Positions 14,063-21,305 of a stretch of DNA of 23,359 nt are shown piece after piece. Numbering within the stretch: the stretch's first letter is position 1; each line of letters starts with the position of its first letter. The stretch is taken from the NCBI GenBank assembly GCA_044237845.1, contig JBIIEL010000034.1, forward strand, positions 1 through 23,359. The letters are read 5' to 3'. The position numbers and the translations under genes were made by a program. The notes beneath the pieces were generated by a model. It searched no databases and had not been told where the DNA came from. It worked only from the letters and a program-made list of their open reading frames with translations. This DNA is from QFOX01 sp044237845 (GTDB lineage: Bacteria > Pseudomonadota > Alphaproteobacteria > Rickettsiales > UBA3002).

Positions 14063-15796
14063 CTAGAGCGTGTCACTGGCCTTCGGCGCTTGTATCTCCG
14101 CCCGTTTCTGGAAAGCCGGGTCTTTGAAATACAGCGTCTGCTGCCCAAGGATGGCGGGGAATCCTGCGCAGTAGATGACCATCTCGCCGGGTTCCTGGAT
14201 CATGCCGTTGCCATCCTTCACCGGCCCTCGCATCCGCATGCTCTCATCTGGGGTGAGGAGGGGACGTTGTACCTCTTGGAACGTCCGCGATACTTGCCCA
14301 AGCATCGTGCTTACACGCTTGCCGCTGGTAGTGATCTGTTCCTTGACGATGGTGGTCTGTCCCGTGAGCTTCGAGAGATGCTCGGCAGTTTCCAGCCGGT
14401 TCGGTGGAAACGCGACCTGCACATGGCAGTTGGATGTGATGCTTTCCTCCTTGCCGTAATGGTTCTGGAGCTGGCTCAAGTCCTGCACGATCAGGTAGCA
14501 TTTGATGCCATACCCGGCGACAAAAGCCAGCGATTCCTGCATGATCTCCAGCTTGCCCAAGCTGGCGAACTCATCGAGCATCATCAACAGCCGGTGGTTA
14601 TAGCGCGCCTTAGGCCGTCCGCTCTCGAACTCCATATCGTCCGCCAGCAGGCGCAGGATCATGTTGATGATGATCCGCACCAGCGGCTGCAAGCGCGTCT
14701 TGTCGTTGGGCTTGGTGACGATGTAGAGGCTCACCGGATCGGTATGGTGCATCAGATCCCGTATGCAGAACTCTGAGCTGCTGATATTGCGCGCGACGAC
14801 CGGGTCGCGGTAGAGCGACAGGTAGGATTTTGTGCTTGAGAGGACGCTGCCTGCTTCTTCCTCCGGGCGGTCAATCATATCCCGTCCCACCGCGGCGACC
14901 ACCGGATGTGGCGTGCCATTGCGATGCGGGTAAGTGGTCATTTCCTGCCAGACTTCATCCACCGGATGGTCGGGATTGGACAGTAGGGCATCGAGCGCCG
15001 GAAGTGTCGCGTTTTTGCCTTCGGCATGGCTCTTATAAAGCAGATGCAGAATGGCACCGACCAGCAAGCCTTGGGCAGTCTTCTGCCAGTGGGAGGTGAG
15101 TCCTTTACCATCCGGGTCAACGATCAGTGTGGCGAGGTTCTGCACGTCGCCCACCTCATGCGCGGTGCCGAGGCGGATTTCGGCGAGGGGGTTAAATTTA
15201 ATGCTGGTGGTGGGGTTGGCCGGATCAAAGCGCAGCACGCGATTGCCCGCATGGGCCTTGCGCCATCCCGCCGTCAACTCCCACAGCTCGCCTTTAAGGT
15301 CGAGAACAACAGCACTATGCGGCCAGCTGAGCAAGGTCGGCACCACTAGCCCGACGCCTTTGCCGCTGCGCGTCGGGGCATAGCACAGCACATGCTCTGG
15401 CCCGTTATGCCGCAGGTAGTGGATATCCTTACGCTCATCCTCCCACGCGCCGACATAGACGCCTTCCTGGATATCGACGCCTTTCTTGACGAGCAGGCCA
15501 GCGGCTTCAATGTCGGCTCTGGTAGCCCATCGTGCCGAGCCGTGGATATGTTCATGCGCACGTGACGAATGGGAAACAGCCAACGAGCGCATTAATGTCG
15601 CCAGCATCAGCGAGGCGGATACGGTCAAGCCCAGCGACGCGGCTTGCGGCAGTGGATGCGCAACGGCATACAACGCTGCGGCGAGTGGTCCGCTGGCCAG
15701 TGAGGTGAGAACGAGTAAGGTTTGAACCTTATCTCTAGGTCGTTGATGCGCGAGTTCAACGCGCGAGCCGATAGCTGTATTGCGTGTTTTTTGCAC
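14063..15796 (-). CDS. traG: TraG, VirD4-type coupling protein
   Basis: 577 aa. Two N-terminal transmembrane segments (about 25-46 and 52-73), Walker A APTRSGKGV at 140-148 and Walker B RLLMMLDEF at 402-410, plus the FASLGKLE and GYGIKCYLIVQDLSQL motifs typical of TraG/VirD4. It links the relaxosome to the Trb channel and pumps DNA. Start is GTG at 15796 with a GGGGA sequence just upstream and a good promoter at 15830-15858. In RP4 traG follows traH and traI; here a toxin-antitoxin pair lies between traI and traG. Confidence 0.95.
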   Translation of the reverse strand: MQKTRNTAIGSRVELAHQRPRDKVQTLLVLTSLASGPLAAALYAVAHPLPQAASLGLTVSASLMLATLMRSLAVSHSSRAHEHIHGSARWATRADIEAAGLLVKKGVDIQEGVYVGAWEDERKDIHYLRHNGPEHVLCYAPTRSGKGVGLVVPTLLSWPHSAVVLDLKGELWELTAGWRKAHAGNRVLRFDPANPTTSIKFNPLAEIRLGTAHEVGDVQNLATLIVDPDGKGLTSHWQKTAQGLLVGAILHLLYKSHAEGKNATLPALDALLSNPDHPVDEVWQEMTTYPHRNGTPHPVVAAVGRDMIDRPEEEAGSVLSSTKSYLSLYRDPVVARNISSSEFCIRDLMHHTDPVSLYIVTKPNDKTRLQPLVRIIINMILRLLADDMEFESGRPKARYNHRLLMMLDEFASLGKLEIMQESLAFVAGYGIKCYLIVQDLSQLQNHYGKEESITSNCHVQVAFPPNRLETAEHLSKLTGQTTIVKEQITTSGKRVSTMLGQVSRTFQEVQRPLLTPDESMRMRGPVKDGNGMIQEPGEMVIYCAGFPAILGQQTLYFKDPAFQKRAEIQAPKASDTL

Positions 15797-15829
15797 TACT
15801 GCATCCCCAGCCTACGGTTAGCTTAGCGT

Positions 15830-15858
15830 AATATAGTCCTACGGTATAGTTTCGCCAA
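15830..15858 (-). promoter_or_regulatory. Promoter of traG-traF
   Basis: On the minus strand TTGGCG (15858-15853), a 17-bp spacer and TATATT (15835-15830). Transcription would start near 15823, about 27 bases before the GTG of traG. CCTACGG is repeated nearby (15811-15817 and 15838-15844), possibly an operator. Confidence 0.6.
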
Positions 15859-15874
15859 TGTACAGGTTGCCTGC

Positions 15875-15894
15875 AAAAGCACTTCCGTGCTTTT
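15875..15894. terminator. Hairpin after the toxin-antitoxin operon
   Basis: AAAAGCAC (15875-15882), four-base loop, GTGCTTTT (15887-15894), perfect. Because the stem begins and ends in A/T runs it can act as a terminator on either strand. It would separate the toxin-antitoxin transcript from the traG promoter just downstream. Confidence 0.65.
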
Positions 15895-15902
15895 GTTTAT
15901 TC

Positions 15903-16205
15903 CTAATAAACGTGAAGTTTGTGGTAAGCATCAAGCGGATCGGCGGCGATTAACTGTAGCAACGTATGTGTTGCGCCGCTGGGGTTGCGTTTGCCTAACT
16001 CCCAATTACGTACTGAATATTTACTAAAATGAAATGCCATTGCAAACTGATCACGGTTCATGCCCAGCGTATCCCGAATACGTTTAACATCGATGGAATC
16101 CTGCTCGGCAGGATAGCGAATAACATCACCATCCAATGCTTCCTGCATGGCCTGCATGATCTTTTTACCCGCGCTTGTCATATTTTTTGTAGCTGTTTTT
16201 GTCAT
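15903..16205 (-). CDS. HigA/NadS-like HTH antitoxin
   Basis: 100 aa. A helix-turn-helix lies at about 38-86 (VKRIRDTLGMNRDQFAMAFH, then SKYSVRNWELGKRNPSG), the form found in antitoxins of the HigA/NadS type. The first 35 residues are a lysine-containing N-terminal extension. Its start overlaps the toxin stop as ATGA, so the order is toxin then antitoxin, as in higBA systems. It probably binds the two palindromes at 16566-16613 and represses the operon. Followed by a hairpin terminator. Confidence 0.85.
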   Translation of the reverse strand: MTKTATKNMTSAGKKIMQAMQEALDGDVIRYPAEQDSIDVKRIRDTLGMNRDQFAMAFHFSKYSVRNWELGKRNPSGATHTLLQLIAADPLDAYHKLHVY

Positions 16206-16552
16206 CGTTTTTCTCCTTCGTATTTCGCTTTCAACCTATCGGCTAGTTTGGCGAGTTCATTCACATCACGGTCGCTTAAGTTTTCTTTCTCATTTTTGGC
16301 AAAGAGCGAAAGTAAGGTGAGCGGAGTATCCTCACGGTAAAAATAATAAATAATCCGCACCCCACCACTTTTACCTGTGCCTGGCCGCGCCCACCGCAGC
16401 TTGCGCATGCCGTGAGTGCCACGGATTACTGCGCCCGCTTGTGGGTCGTGACGCAAAAAATCATGCAGCGTCGTTCGCTGTGATTTACCAACCAGCTTGT
16501 CAAAGCTTTTGCCAAACTGGTTGGTTTCTTGAATATCTGCGGTCAATCCCAT
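16202..16552 (-). CDS. RelE/HigB-family toxin
   Basis: 116 aa from the ATG at 16552 (MGLTADIQETNQF). The core GMRKLRWARPGTGKSGGVRI followed by IYYFYREDTPLTLLSLFAKNEK is the usual pattern of HigB/YgjN-type RelE-fold toxins, which cleave mRNA or otherwise stop translation. An in-frame upstream ATG at 16594 lies above the predicted promoter and is rejected. The ATG is about two bases after the expected transcription start, so the mRNA is likely leaderless. The pair sits inside the Tra1 block, between traI and traG, where RP4 has traH. Confidence 0.85.
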   Translation of the reverse strand: MGLTADIQETNQFGKSFDKLVGKSQRTTLHDFLRHDPQAGAVIRGTHGMRKLRWARPGTGKSGGVRIIYYFYREDTPLTLLSLFAKNEKENLSDRDVNELAKLADRLKAKYEGEKR

Positions 16553-16561
16553 TGCGGATGA

Positions 16562-16590
16562 AGTGTATCCAATGGATATGGATTTGTCAA
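16562..16590 (-). promoter_or_regulatory. Promoter of the toxin-antitoxin operon
   Basis: On the minus strand a perfect TTGACA (16590-16585), 17-bp spacer and TACACT (16567-16562). The toxin ATG at 16552 nearly coincides with the expected start of transcription. Confidence 0.75.
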
Positions 16591-16613
16591 GCATACAATG
16601 TATCCAATGGATA
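16566..16613. promoter_or_regulatory. Two palindromic operators of the toxin-antitoxin operon
   Basis: TATCCAATGGATA occurs exactly at 16566-16578 and 16601-16613, 35 bp apart. Each is a palindrome with TATCCA/TGGATA arms. One overlaps the -10 box and spacer, the other lies just upstream of the -35, a layout expected for autorepression by the HTH antitoxin. Confidence 0.8.
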
Positions 16614-16672
16614 CGAAATGAGAGTTGGTTTATAGAAGTGCTCTCTGTTGAAAGGGCGAGTCTGACTTTTCC

Positions 16673-18520
16673 CTACAACCTCCTGCTCCTAATCCGCACA
16701 ATGCCGATGCCCTTGGTTTCGACCTTCATGCCGACGCGTAAGCGGCGCAGCCGGTGGGCCGTCTTCTCGTCAAGCGGCATGACCAGTATTTCGGTCGGGG
16801 TTTGCAAGAGCATGAGGGTTTTTCCTTCCACATGGCGCATTCCGGCATAAGCATGACTGCCCGCATCGGCGGCCTCATAGCGGCGATGGGGTGGGATGGC
16901 GATGCCTTTTTCACGTTTGGCGGTGCGTTCGGCCACATAGCGGGTCACGGCATCATCCGCCGGTGCTTCCAGCACCTGCGTTGCCGTTCTGGCCTTGCGC
17001 TGTTCCTCCATCGCCGGATCGGCAAAGGTGACCTTGAGGTTGGCCTTGGTGGCAATGTCAATCACCTGCGCCCGGAACTTCTCGGTTCCTTGGATGGAAA
17101 GATGCGGCCCAAAGCGCTGGATGGCGATATGCAGGGTGGGCGTAAGTACATCCTCCCCTAAATTATCAGACAGGCGAAGCCTGTTTCCTTCGTCGCGGAT
17201 GACCGTCTTGGCAAGCTGGTAATGCACGGTGCCGCGCTTGGTGACGGTGTCGATGGTGACGGTGTCGATGGTGAGGTTGATACGCTGGCGAGAGATATGG
17301 GGTGCTTCCCCTGCAATCGCGTTGCCATGGGCTTGCCGTGTGTAACGTCGCCGCAGCACTTCCAATGCCTCGGCGTTGCCCTGCGTGGCCTTGACCTTCA
17401 GCCAGTCATACCACGCACCAAGCCTGCCCTTCTCATAAATAGCCTGCCGGTCCTGCCGGTAGTACTGCCGGATATGCTCAAGTTCCTTAGTGAGGCTCTT
17501 GGCTACCGCATGGCAGAGGATGGCCTTGGCGGCACGGCCCTTGGTTAGCTTAATCAGCGCCCGCTTGGTCTTGGCCGCACCCAGTGCGGCAGCAATACGT
17601 CGATCCTTACGGCTCTTCGCCCGATCGGCCATCACCGCGTAGCGTTGCTTATGCTCGCGCCGTTCTCGCTCATAGAGTGCCCATAGCGCGCTGGTGTCGA
17701 TGGTCGAGGCCACGGCCTTGGGCACATACTGTCGTTCCGGTGTCAGCGTGACGGTAGCAGGCGTAAACGCTCCCATGCGTTTCTCCAGCGCAGGCTTCGA
17801 TAAATGCCGCGACACCGAGCTAGCCTTGGCCCCAATGCCATTGCGATCGACAATCACTAGCCCATTGCCACGTTCCGCCATCGTCAGCCCATTCTTCGCC
17901 AGCAGGGCGTGCATCTCCGCCCATGAATCGCAAATGATTAAATCCGACAGTACGCCCCGCTTGATCCAGCCGATCAGGCTCTCGATGCCGGAGGCTTTCT
18001 CCATGTCCTGGGCGCGGGCTTCGCCCTGCGTCATGCGGGGCACATGGTTATCGGCAGCGATGCCATATTCCTGTTCAAGCTTGATGCATAAGGCACCCAG
18101 AGCCCGCTTGTCGTAATAGGGTTCATGCGCCGTGAAGCGGGTCGGGTGTATCTTGTTGATGGCGAGGTGGATATGCATATGGTCGGTGTCGTAATGCACC
18201 GCACTTACCCGCTGGTGCTCGGCATAGCCGAGTGTTTCACAAATACGATTTTCAATCACCCGAAGGGTGGCCTCCGAAGGGGCATCCCCCTCACGGAAGG
18301 AGATGAGCAGGTGGTAGGTCTTATCCATCCGTGTACGGGTGTTATTTGCCTGTACGGCTTCGGCCTCTAACGCTGCCCATGCAGGTACCTCACTCTGGCA
18401 GTTTGTGACCCGGATCGTACCCACCCGTTCATGCTTTTCCTGCGTGCCGGTGATGTACTGCACCAGCCGTGCAAAACTACTCATCTGTTGGTTGCGAAGC
18501 GCGATCCGTTTGGCGATCAT
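16673..18520 (-). CDS. traI: TraI, MOBP-family relaxase
   Basis: 615 aa from the ATG at 18520 (MIAKRIALRNQQMSSFARLV). Tyr22 in QYITG is the predicted nucleophile, at the same residue number as in RP4 TraI, and the metal/His motif HYDTDHMHIHLAINKI lies at 109-124. It would cut oriT at the nick site near 18971 and carry the strand into the recipient. The rest is a long helical, basic region and a C-terminal domain of unknown role. The RP4 protein is longer (it also has a primase-independent extension of about 100 residues). Starts one base after the traJ stop. A 15-bp tandem duplication at 17241-17270 adds five residues (IDTVT twice). Confidence 0.93.
   Translation of the reverse strand: MIAKRIALRNQQMSSFARLVQYITGTQEKHERVGTIRVTNCQSEVPAWAALEAEAVQANNTRTRMDKTYHLLISFREGDAPSEATLRVIENRICETLGYAEHQRVSAVHYDTDHMHIHLAINKIHPTRFTAHEPYYDKRALGALCIKLEQEYGIAADNHVPRMTQGEARAQDMEKASGIESLIGWIKRGVLSDLIICDSWAEMHALLAKNGLTMAERGNGLVIVDRNGIGAKASSVSRHLSKPALEKRMGAFTPATVTLTPERQYVPKAVASTIDTSALWALYERERREHKQRYAVMADRAKSRKDRRIAAALGAAKTKRALIKLTKGRAAKAILCHAVAKSLTKELEHIRQYYRQDRQAIYEKGRLGAWYDWLKVKATQGNAEALEVLRRRYTRQAHGNAIAGEAPHISRQRINLTIDTVTIDTVTKRGTVHYQLAKTVIRDEGNRLRLSDNLGEDVLTPTLHIAIQRFGPHLSIQGTEKFRAQVIDIATKANLKVTFADPAMEEQRKARTATQVLEAPADDAVTRYVAERTAKREKGIAIPPHRRYEAADAGSHAYAGMRHVEGKTLMLLQTPTEILVMPLDEKTAHRLRRLRVGMKVETKGIGIVRIRSRRL
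17241..17270. repeat. 15-bp tandem duplication within traI
   Basis: GTGACGGTGTCGATG is present twice in a row at 17241-17255 and 17256-17270. It keeps the frame and doubles IDTVT in the C-terminal third of the relaxase, away from the catalytic domain. Confidence 0.85.
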
Positions 18521-18521
18521 C

Positions 18522-18872
18522 TCACACCCTCCGAGCGGCTTCAAAGAGTGTCGCCTGCGTCATCTGAATGTCAGCCAATAGGGCTTCGATGTTATGGACG
18601 GTCCGGTCTGCATCCTTAAGCCGTTCATTATTTGTCAGGAGCATTTTGAGGAGGCCACCAAGCCGTCCAAGGTCCCCGTTAACCTTGGCCAATTCCATGA
18701 CGGCTTTGGCATCAAGCACGGCCTTCGGCCGATGATTGAGTCCAAGGGTTCTGAGGTACGCCGCCACGGACATGCCACACGCTTTGGCGCGGGTTTTGAT
18801 CTCCTCCTTTTCGGAGGGCAAGCAGGGGACGGGGATCAGTTTGATCCGCTGGCGGGAAGGCTTCTTTTCCAT
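18522..18872 (-). CDS. traJ: TraJ, oriT-binding relaxosome protein
   Basis: 116 aa. A basic N-terminus and a ribbon-helix-helix-like segment (residues about 14-48: VPCLPSEKEEIKTRAKACGM, then SVAAYLRTLGL) are followed by a helical C-terminus that includes NGDLGRLGGLLKMLL, typical of TraJ/MobC-type accessory proteins. In RP4 TraJ binds an inverted repeat beside nic and recruits TraI. A perfect 20-bp palindrome lies at 18944-18963, next to nic. A strong GGAGG precedes the ATG. One base separates its stop from the relaxase start. Confidence 0.9.
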   Translation of the reverse strand: MEKKPSRQRIKLIPVPCLPSEKEEIKTRAKACGMSVAAYLRTLGLNHRPKAVLDAKAVMELAKVNGDLGRLGGLLKMLLTNNERLKDADRTVHNIEALLADIQMTQATLFEAARRV

Positions 18873-18886
18873 CGTTACCTCCAGGC

Positions 18887-18901
18887 GGTAGCCGGGCTAC
18901 C
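18887..18901 (-). promoter_or_regulatory. Small hairpin just upstream of the traJ ribosome binding site
   Basis: GGTAGC (18887-18892) and GCTACC (18896-18901) pair around a 3-base loop, ending a few bases before the GGAGG of traJ. It could tune translation or mark a protein-binding site of the relaxosome. Confidence 0.35.
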
Positions 18902-18943
18902 TCGTAGAGCAGGAAGTCGTTGAGCCGAAGGGCGAATAAGATC

Positions 18944-18975
18944 GTAATGTTATATAACATTACACATCCTGCCCA
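18944..18975 (+). other. oriT: Origin of transfer (oriT) with IncP-type nick site
   Basis: The perfect palindrome GTAATGTTATATAACATTAC (18944-18963) is followed at once by ACATCCTGCC, which matches the IncP nick consensus YATCCTG|YC. The cut would fall between 18971 and 18972 on the plus strand. The relaxase and traJ read away from it, as in RP4, where TraJ binds an inverted repeat on the same side of nic. By this polarity bases 18972 onward enter the recipient first and the tra genes last. Confidence 0.82.
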
Positions 18976-19049
18976 CAAATTAAAGCCTATATATCAGCTT
19001 TTGCCGCGTGCTGCAACCGTCCGGTTCTGACAGGGAATCGGCAGGGGGA

Positions 19050-19255
19050 AGCGACCGGTCTGTAAGGTCGCTAGCGGCATCCGGCAGAGAGGAAGAACCC
19101 CTTCCTACCGGATGGAGCAATAGGGGTATGAACAGGGTATCCGAAGGGGGCAATATCCCCATCCTAGCCGGTACGCCAGGATGGGGATGTGGGGTGGATT
19201 ACCGGAGAGGGAATCACTCCCCTAAAGCCATCCTTCGGTGGTGTGGCTTTAGGGG
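19050..19255. repeat. Cluster of hairpins in the leading region beside oriT
   Basis: No credible gene lies between oriT and the polymerase gene end at 19341. Inverted repeats include AGCGACC/GGTCGCT (19050-19056, 19066-19072), CATCCGG/CCGGATG (19078-19084, 19108-19114) with a nested GGAAG/CTTCC, ATCCCCATCCT/AGGATGGGGAT (19155-19165, 19178-19188) and CCCCTAAAGCCA/TGGCTTTAGGGG (19219-19230, 19244-19255). The last two have perfect 11- and 12-bp arms. Such arrays in a strand that enters as single DNA may start complementary-strand synthesis or bind proteins. They could also end the polymerase transcript arriving on the minus strand. Confidence 0.75.
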
Positions 19256-19340
19256 TGGCAGAAGGATGGGTAGGGGGAGGGTATCGCCAACCAGACGATT
19301 AAGATAATAATTAACTAACCGGGCAAAAATAGGGATCGGG

Positions 19341-20627
19341 CTATTCCAAAAATTCTTGTTTATCAGGAATGCGGGTGAATGCGATCTTGGTGCCCGAAAA
19401 GGTCTTGCCTTGCGACGGCAACATACCGATCAGGATGGAGTCCCGTCCGTACTTTTGGTTGATGGCATCGAGTGCCTTTGACATGCGTTCGGAACGCTGC
19501 CGTTGGTTCAATTCTGCTTCCGGCAATTCCGCAAATAGCTCTTGCTGGAGTGAGGCTGTTTCACGGAGCCCATACACCGATACGGAAATCTTTTTGATGC
19601 GTGCCCCACGGGCCTGCGGCATCAGCTCGGCCCATGTCTGGTCGAGCAGGTGCAAGAAGGTCATGCTGTCCTGCGCCCGAAAGAAGCGCAGGCCAGTTTC
19701 GAGCCGGGTGCCGTTCTCCAAACGCACGGCGAGATGGAAACTCGATGCGTAATGTTCCATGCGCCGCAGGCGGCTGGCGACTTTGAGTATCAGGCGGCGC
19801 GCAACGTATTTGGCCTTGGCTGGGTCGCGCAAGTCCGGGGCCAGCACATGGCTATGGCCGATGGTGCTGTGGCTGGTTTCTTCCTCCGGCAGTTCGATGC
19901 CGCGCAGCTGATACCACATTTTCTCACCCCATACGCTGCCCCATAGCTTACGCATTTGCGACGGGTCGAGCGGCCAAAGCTGGTCAAGGCGGTGGATGCC
20001 CTTTTGGTTAAGCCGTACTTCCATATTGCGGCCAATGCCGGGTAAGTCGCGTAGCGACAACTCGGCCAGCTTCTCCTGCGCCTGGTCGGCGGGCAATAGG
20101 GTGAGCCCGTCCGGCTTGTGCAGGTCGGTCGCTACCTTGGCGAGGTAGCGGTTGGGGGCGATGCCAATCGAGCAGCGGACATATTCGCCGATATTGGCAG
20201 CCAGCCCCCGCTTGATCGCATGGGCTATTTCCGTCGCCCGTGTGACCTCGTTATCCATCATTCGGCAGGCAACCTCGTCGATCGAGCAGACCATCGTGAT
20301 GGGAATATGCCGATCCACCTCTTGCAAGATGCGGTGATGGTAATCGAGGTAATGCTCATGGTTTGCCAGCACGCAAACGATACCGGGGCAGCGTTTCTTG
20401 GCCTCCCATATTGGCGTGCCGGTGCTGATGCCGAAGGCTTTGGCTTCATAGCTGGCGGCAATCGCGCAGGTCGCATCCGTTTCGACCGGCACGACAGCAA
20501 CCGGCCTGCCGCGCAGTTCAGGCCGCATCTGCTGCTCAACGCTCGCAAAGTAGCTGTTGAAGTCGATATACAGCCAGCGCAGACCGCTGGCTGTAGGAGT
20601 GTTTAAAGGGGGGAGCATGGGTGCCAC
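19341..20627 (-). CDS. Y-family (UmuC/DinB-like) DNA polymerase
   Basis: Up to 428 aa. It starts at GTG 20627, or ATG at 20618 three codons on; neither has a clear ribosome binding site. Palm-domain motifs are intact: LYIDFNSYFASVEQ with Asp22, SYEAKAFGISTG (59-70), and CSIDEVA with Asp117 and Glu118. A helix-hairpin-helix (LPGIGRNMEVRLNQKGIH) and little-finger region follow. It would perform error-prone translesion synthesis. No umuD-like partner or clear LexA box is next to it. It lies in the predicted leading region and reads toward oriT, so the transferred strand is its template. It could help copy damaged or incoming single-stranded DNA; that role is inference. Confidence 0.9.
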   Translation of the reverse strand: MAPMLPPLNTPTASGLRWLYIDFNSYFASVEQQMRPELRGRPVAVVPVETDATCAIAASYEAKAFGISTGTPIWEAKKRCPGIVCVLANHEHYLDYHHRILQEVDRHIPITMVCSIDEVACRMMDNEVTRATEIAHAIKRGLAANIGEYVRCSIGIAPNRYLAKVATDLHKPDGLTLLPADQAQEKLAELSLRDLPGIGRNMEVRLNQKGIHRLDQLWPLDPSQMRKLWGSVWGEKMWYQLRGIELPEEETSHSTIGHSHVLAPDLRDPAKAKYVARRLILKVASRLRRMEHYASSFHLAVRLENGTRLETGLRFFRAQDSMTFLHLLDQTWAELMPQARGARIKKISVSVYGLRETASLQQELFAELPEAELNQRQRSERMSKALDAINQKYGRDSILIGMLPSQGKTFSGTKIAFTRIPDKQEFLE

Positions 20628-20674
20628 AGTAGCACAACCAGCCCCCTGAATCTAGGCAGGAGCTGGATATGTGA

Positions 20675-20980
20675 TTAAGCTCCTGTTTCAAAGAGGCTTG
20701 GTTGCCGATAACTTCCAGCCTGATTCAGCACAGCAGCCAATTCACGCACGGCGGCAGCGAGATCACCTTTCTCCCAGCAGTCGATCACGTGCTGAGCGGC
20801 AGTGACTAGTACCGGAGTGATAGAAGCGAGCTGAGCGATTTCCTCCTGCCGGGCTGCTGGCAGGTTCTCGTTGGTGTCGAGAATCTTTTCGCCGTTCTCG
20901 TCAAAGACCTCATAGGCAGGGATTTCGTTGCCATCCTGTGCGGTGTACGGCGAATAATCGTTGGTCCATTCGATCGTCAT
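20675..20980 (-). CDS. Small acidic protein of unknown function
   Basis: 101 aa from the ATG at 20980 (MTIEWTNDYSPYTAQDG), chosen because AGGAG lies at good spacing and the longer open frame upstream crosses a GC hairpin. The N-terminal half is polar and acidic, and the C-terminal half helical (VTAAQHVIDCWEKGDLAAAV). I recognise no family. It lies between the polymerase gene and another small gene in the same direction in the leading region. The position is one where anti-defence and establishment genes are often found; there is no direct evidence for this one. Confidence 0.7.
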   Translation of the reverse strand: MTIEWTNDYSPYTAQDGNEIPAYEVFDENGEKILDTNENLPAARQEEIAQLASITPVLVTAAQHVIDCWEKGDLAAAVRELAAVLNQAGSYRQPSLFETGA

Positions 20981-21000
20981 GGGGTGCTCCTGTAAGAAAG

Positions 21001-21020
21001 GGGCGGGCTTGCGCCCGCCC
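21001..21020 (-). terminator. GC hairpin between the two small genes
   Basis: GGGCGGGC (21001-21008), four-base loop, GCCCGCCC (21013-21020), perfect. On the minus strand it is followed by CTTTCTT, a poor T run. It may attenuate readthrough from the 74-aa gene into the 101-aa gene or protect the mRNA end. Confidence 0.55.
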
Positions 21021-21027
21021 GTGAGGT

Positions 21028-21252
21028 TTAGTTTTCCGATGCAACGCGGAGGTTGATCCTGCCATCGAGCGGTACGCATTCGAGCTGGATGCTGAAGCCC
21101 TTGCCGTCCTTGTGTGCCCATGCGGCACCGATGCGTGTCCAGTAGCCCTTATGTGCGCCTTCACGCACCTGATAGGCAATATGGGTGGGGGCTTTATAGG
21201 CAATATGGGTGGGGGCTTTGCTGCCGTTGGTTTCTGTTACTGATTGGCTCAT
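21028..21252 (-). CDS. Small plasmid-type protein of unknown function
   Basis: 74 aa. It has AAGGAG before the ATG. The part GYWTRIGAAWAHKDGKGF followed by SIQLECVPLDGRI resembles small uncharacterised proteins common on proteobacterial plasmids; I cannot name a function. Residues 13-28 hold an 8-residue unit twice (KAPTHIAY, KAPTHIAY), from a 24-bp tandem DNA duplication. It is the first gene of the minus-strand leading-region group, about 290 bases downstream of a predicted promoter, with a long structured segment between. Confidence 0.72.
   Translation of the reverse strand: MSQSVTETNGSKAPTHIAYKAPTHIAYQVREGAHKGYWTRIGAAWAHKDGKGFSIQLECVPLDGRINLRVASEN
21172..21219. repeat. 24-bp tandem duplication in the 74-aa gene
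   Basis: Two exact 24-bp units at 21172-21195 and 21196-21219. They preserve the frame and duplicate KAPTHIAY. The exact identity suggests a recent slippage event or a collapsed or expanded repeat in assembly. Confidence 0.88.
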
Positions 21253-21305
21253 GTTCGTCTCCTTGGTTTGAAGGCTGCACCATTGCGTCCTTATGAGATC
21301 GACCC

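Noticed and set aside
13934..14776. 280-codon plus-strand frame opposite traG and traF
   Set aside because: Antisense shadow of two conserved genes with high third-position GC; no ribosome binding site.
19050..19255. CRISPR array
   Set aside because: The repeats are different inverted pairs, not regularly spaced copies of one direct repeat.
19008..19307. 99-codon plus-strand frame over the hairpin array
   Set aside because: Low-complexity Gly/Arg-rich translation made from the inverted repeats; no ribosome binding site.
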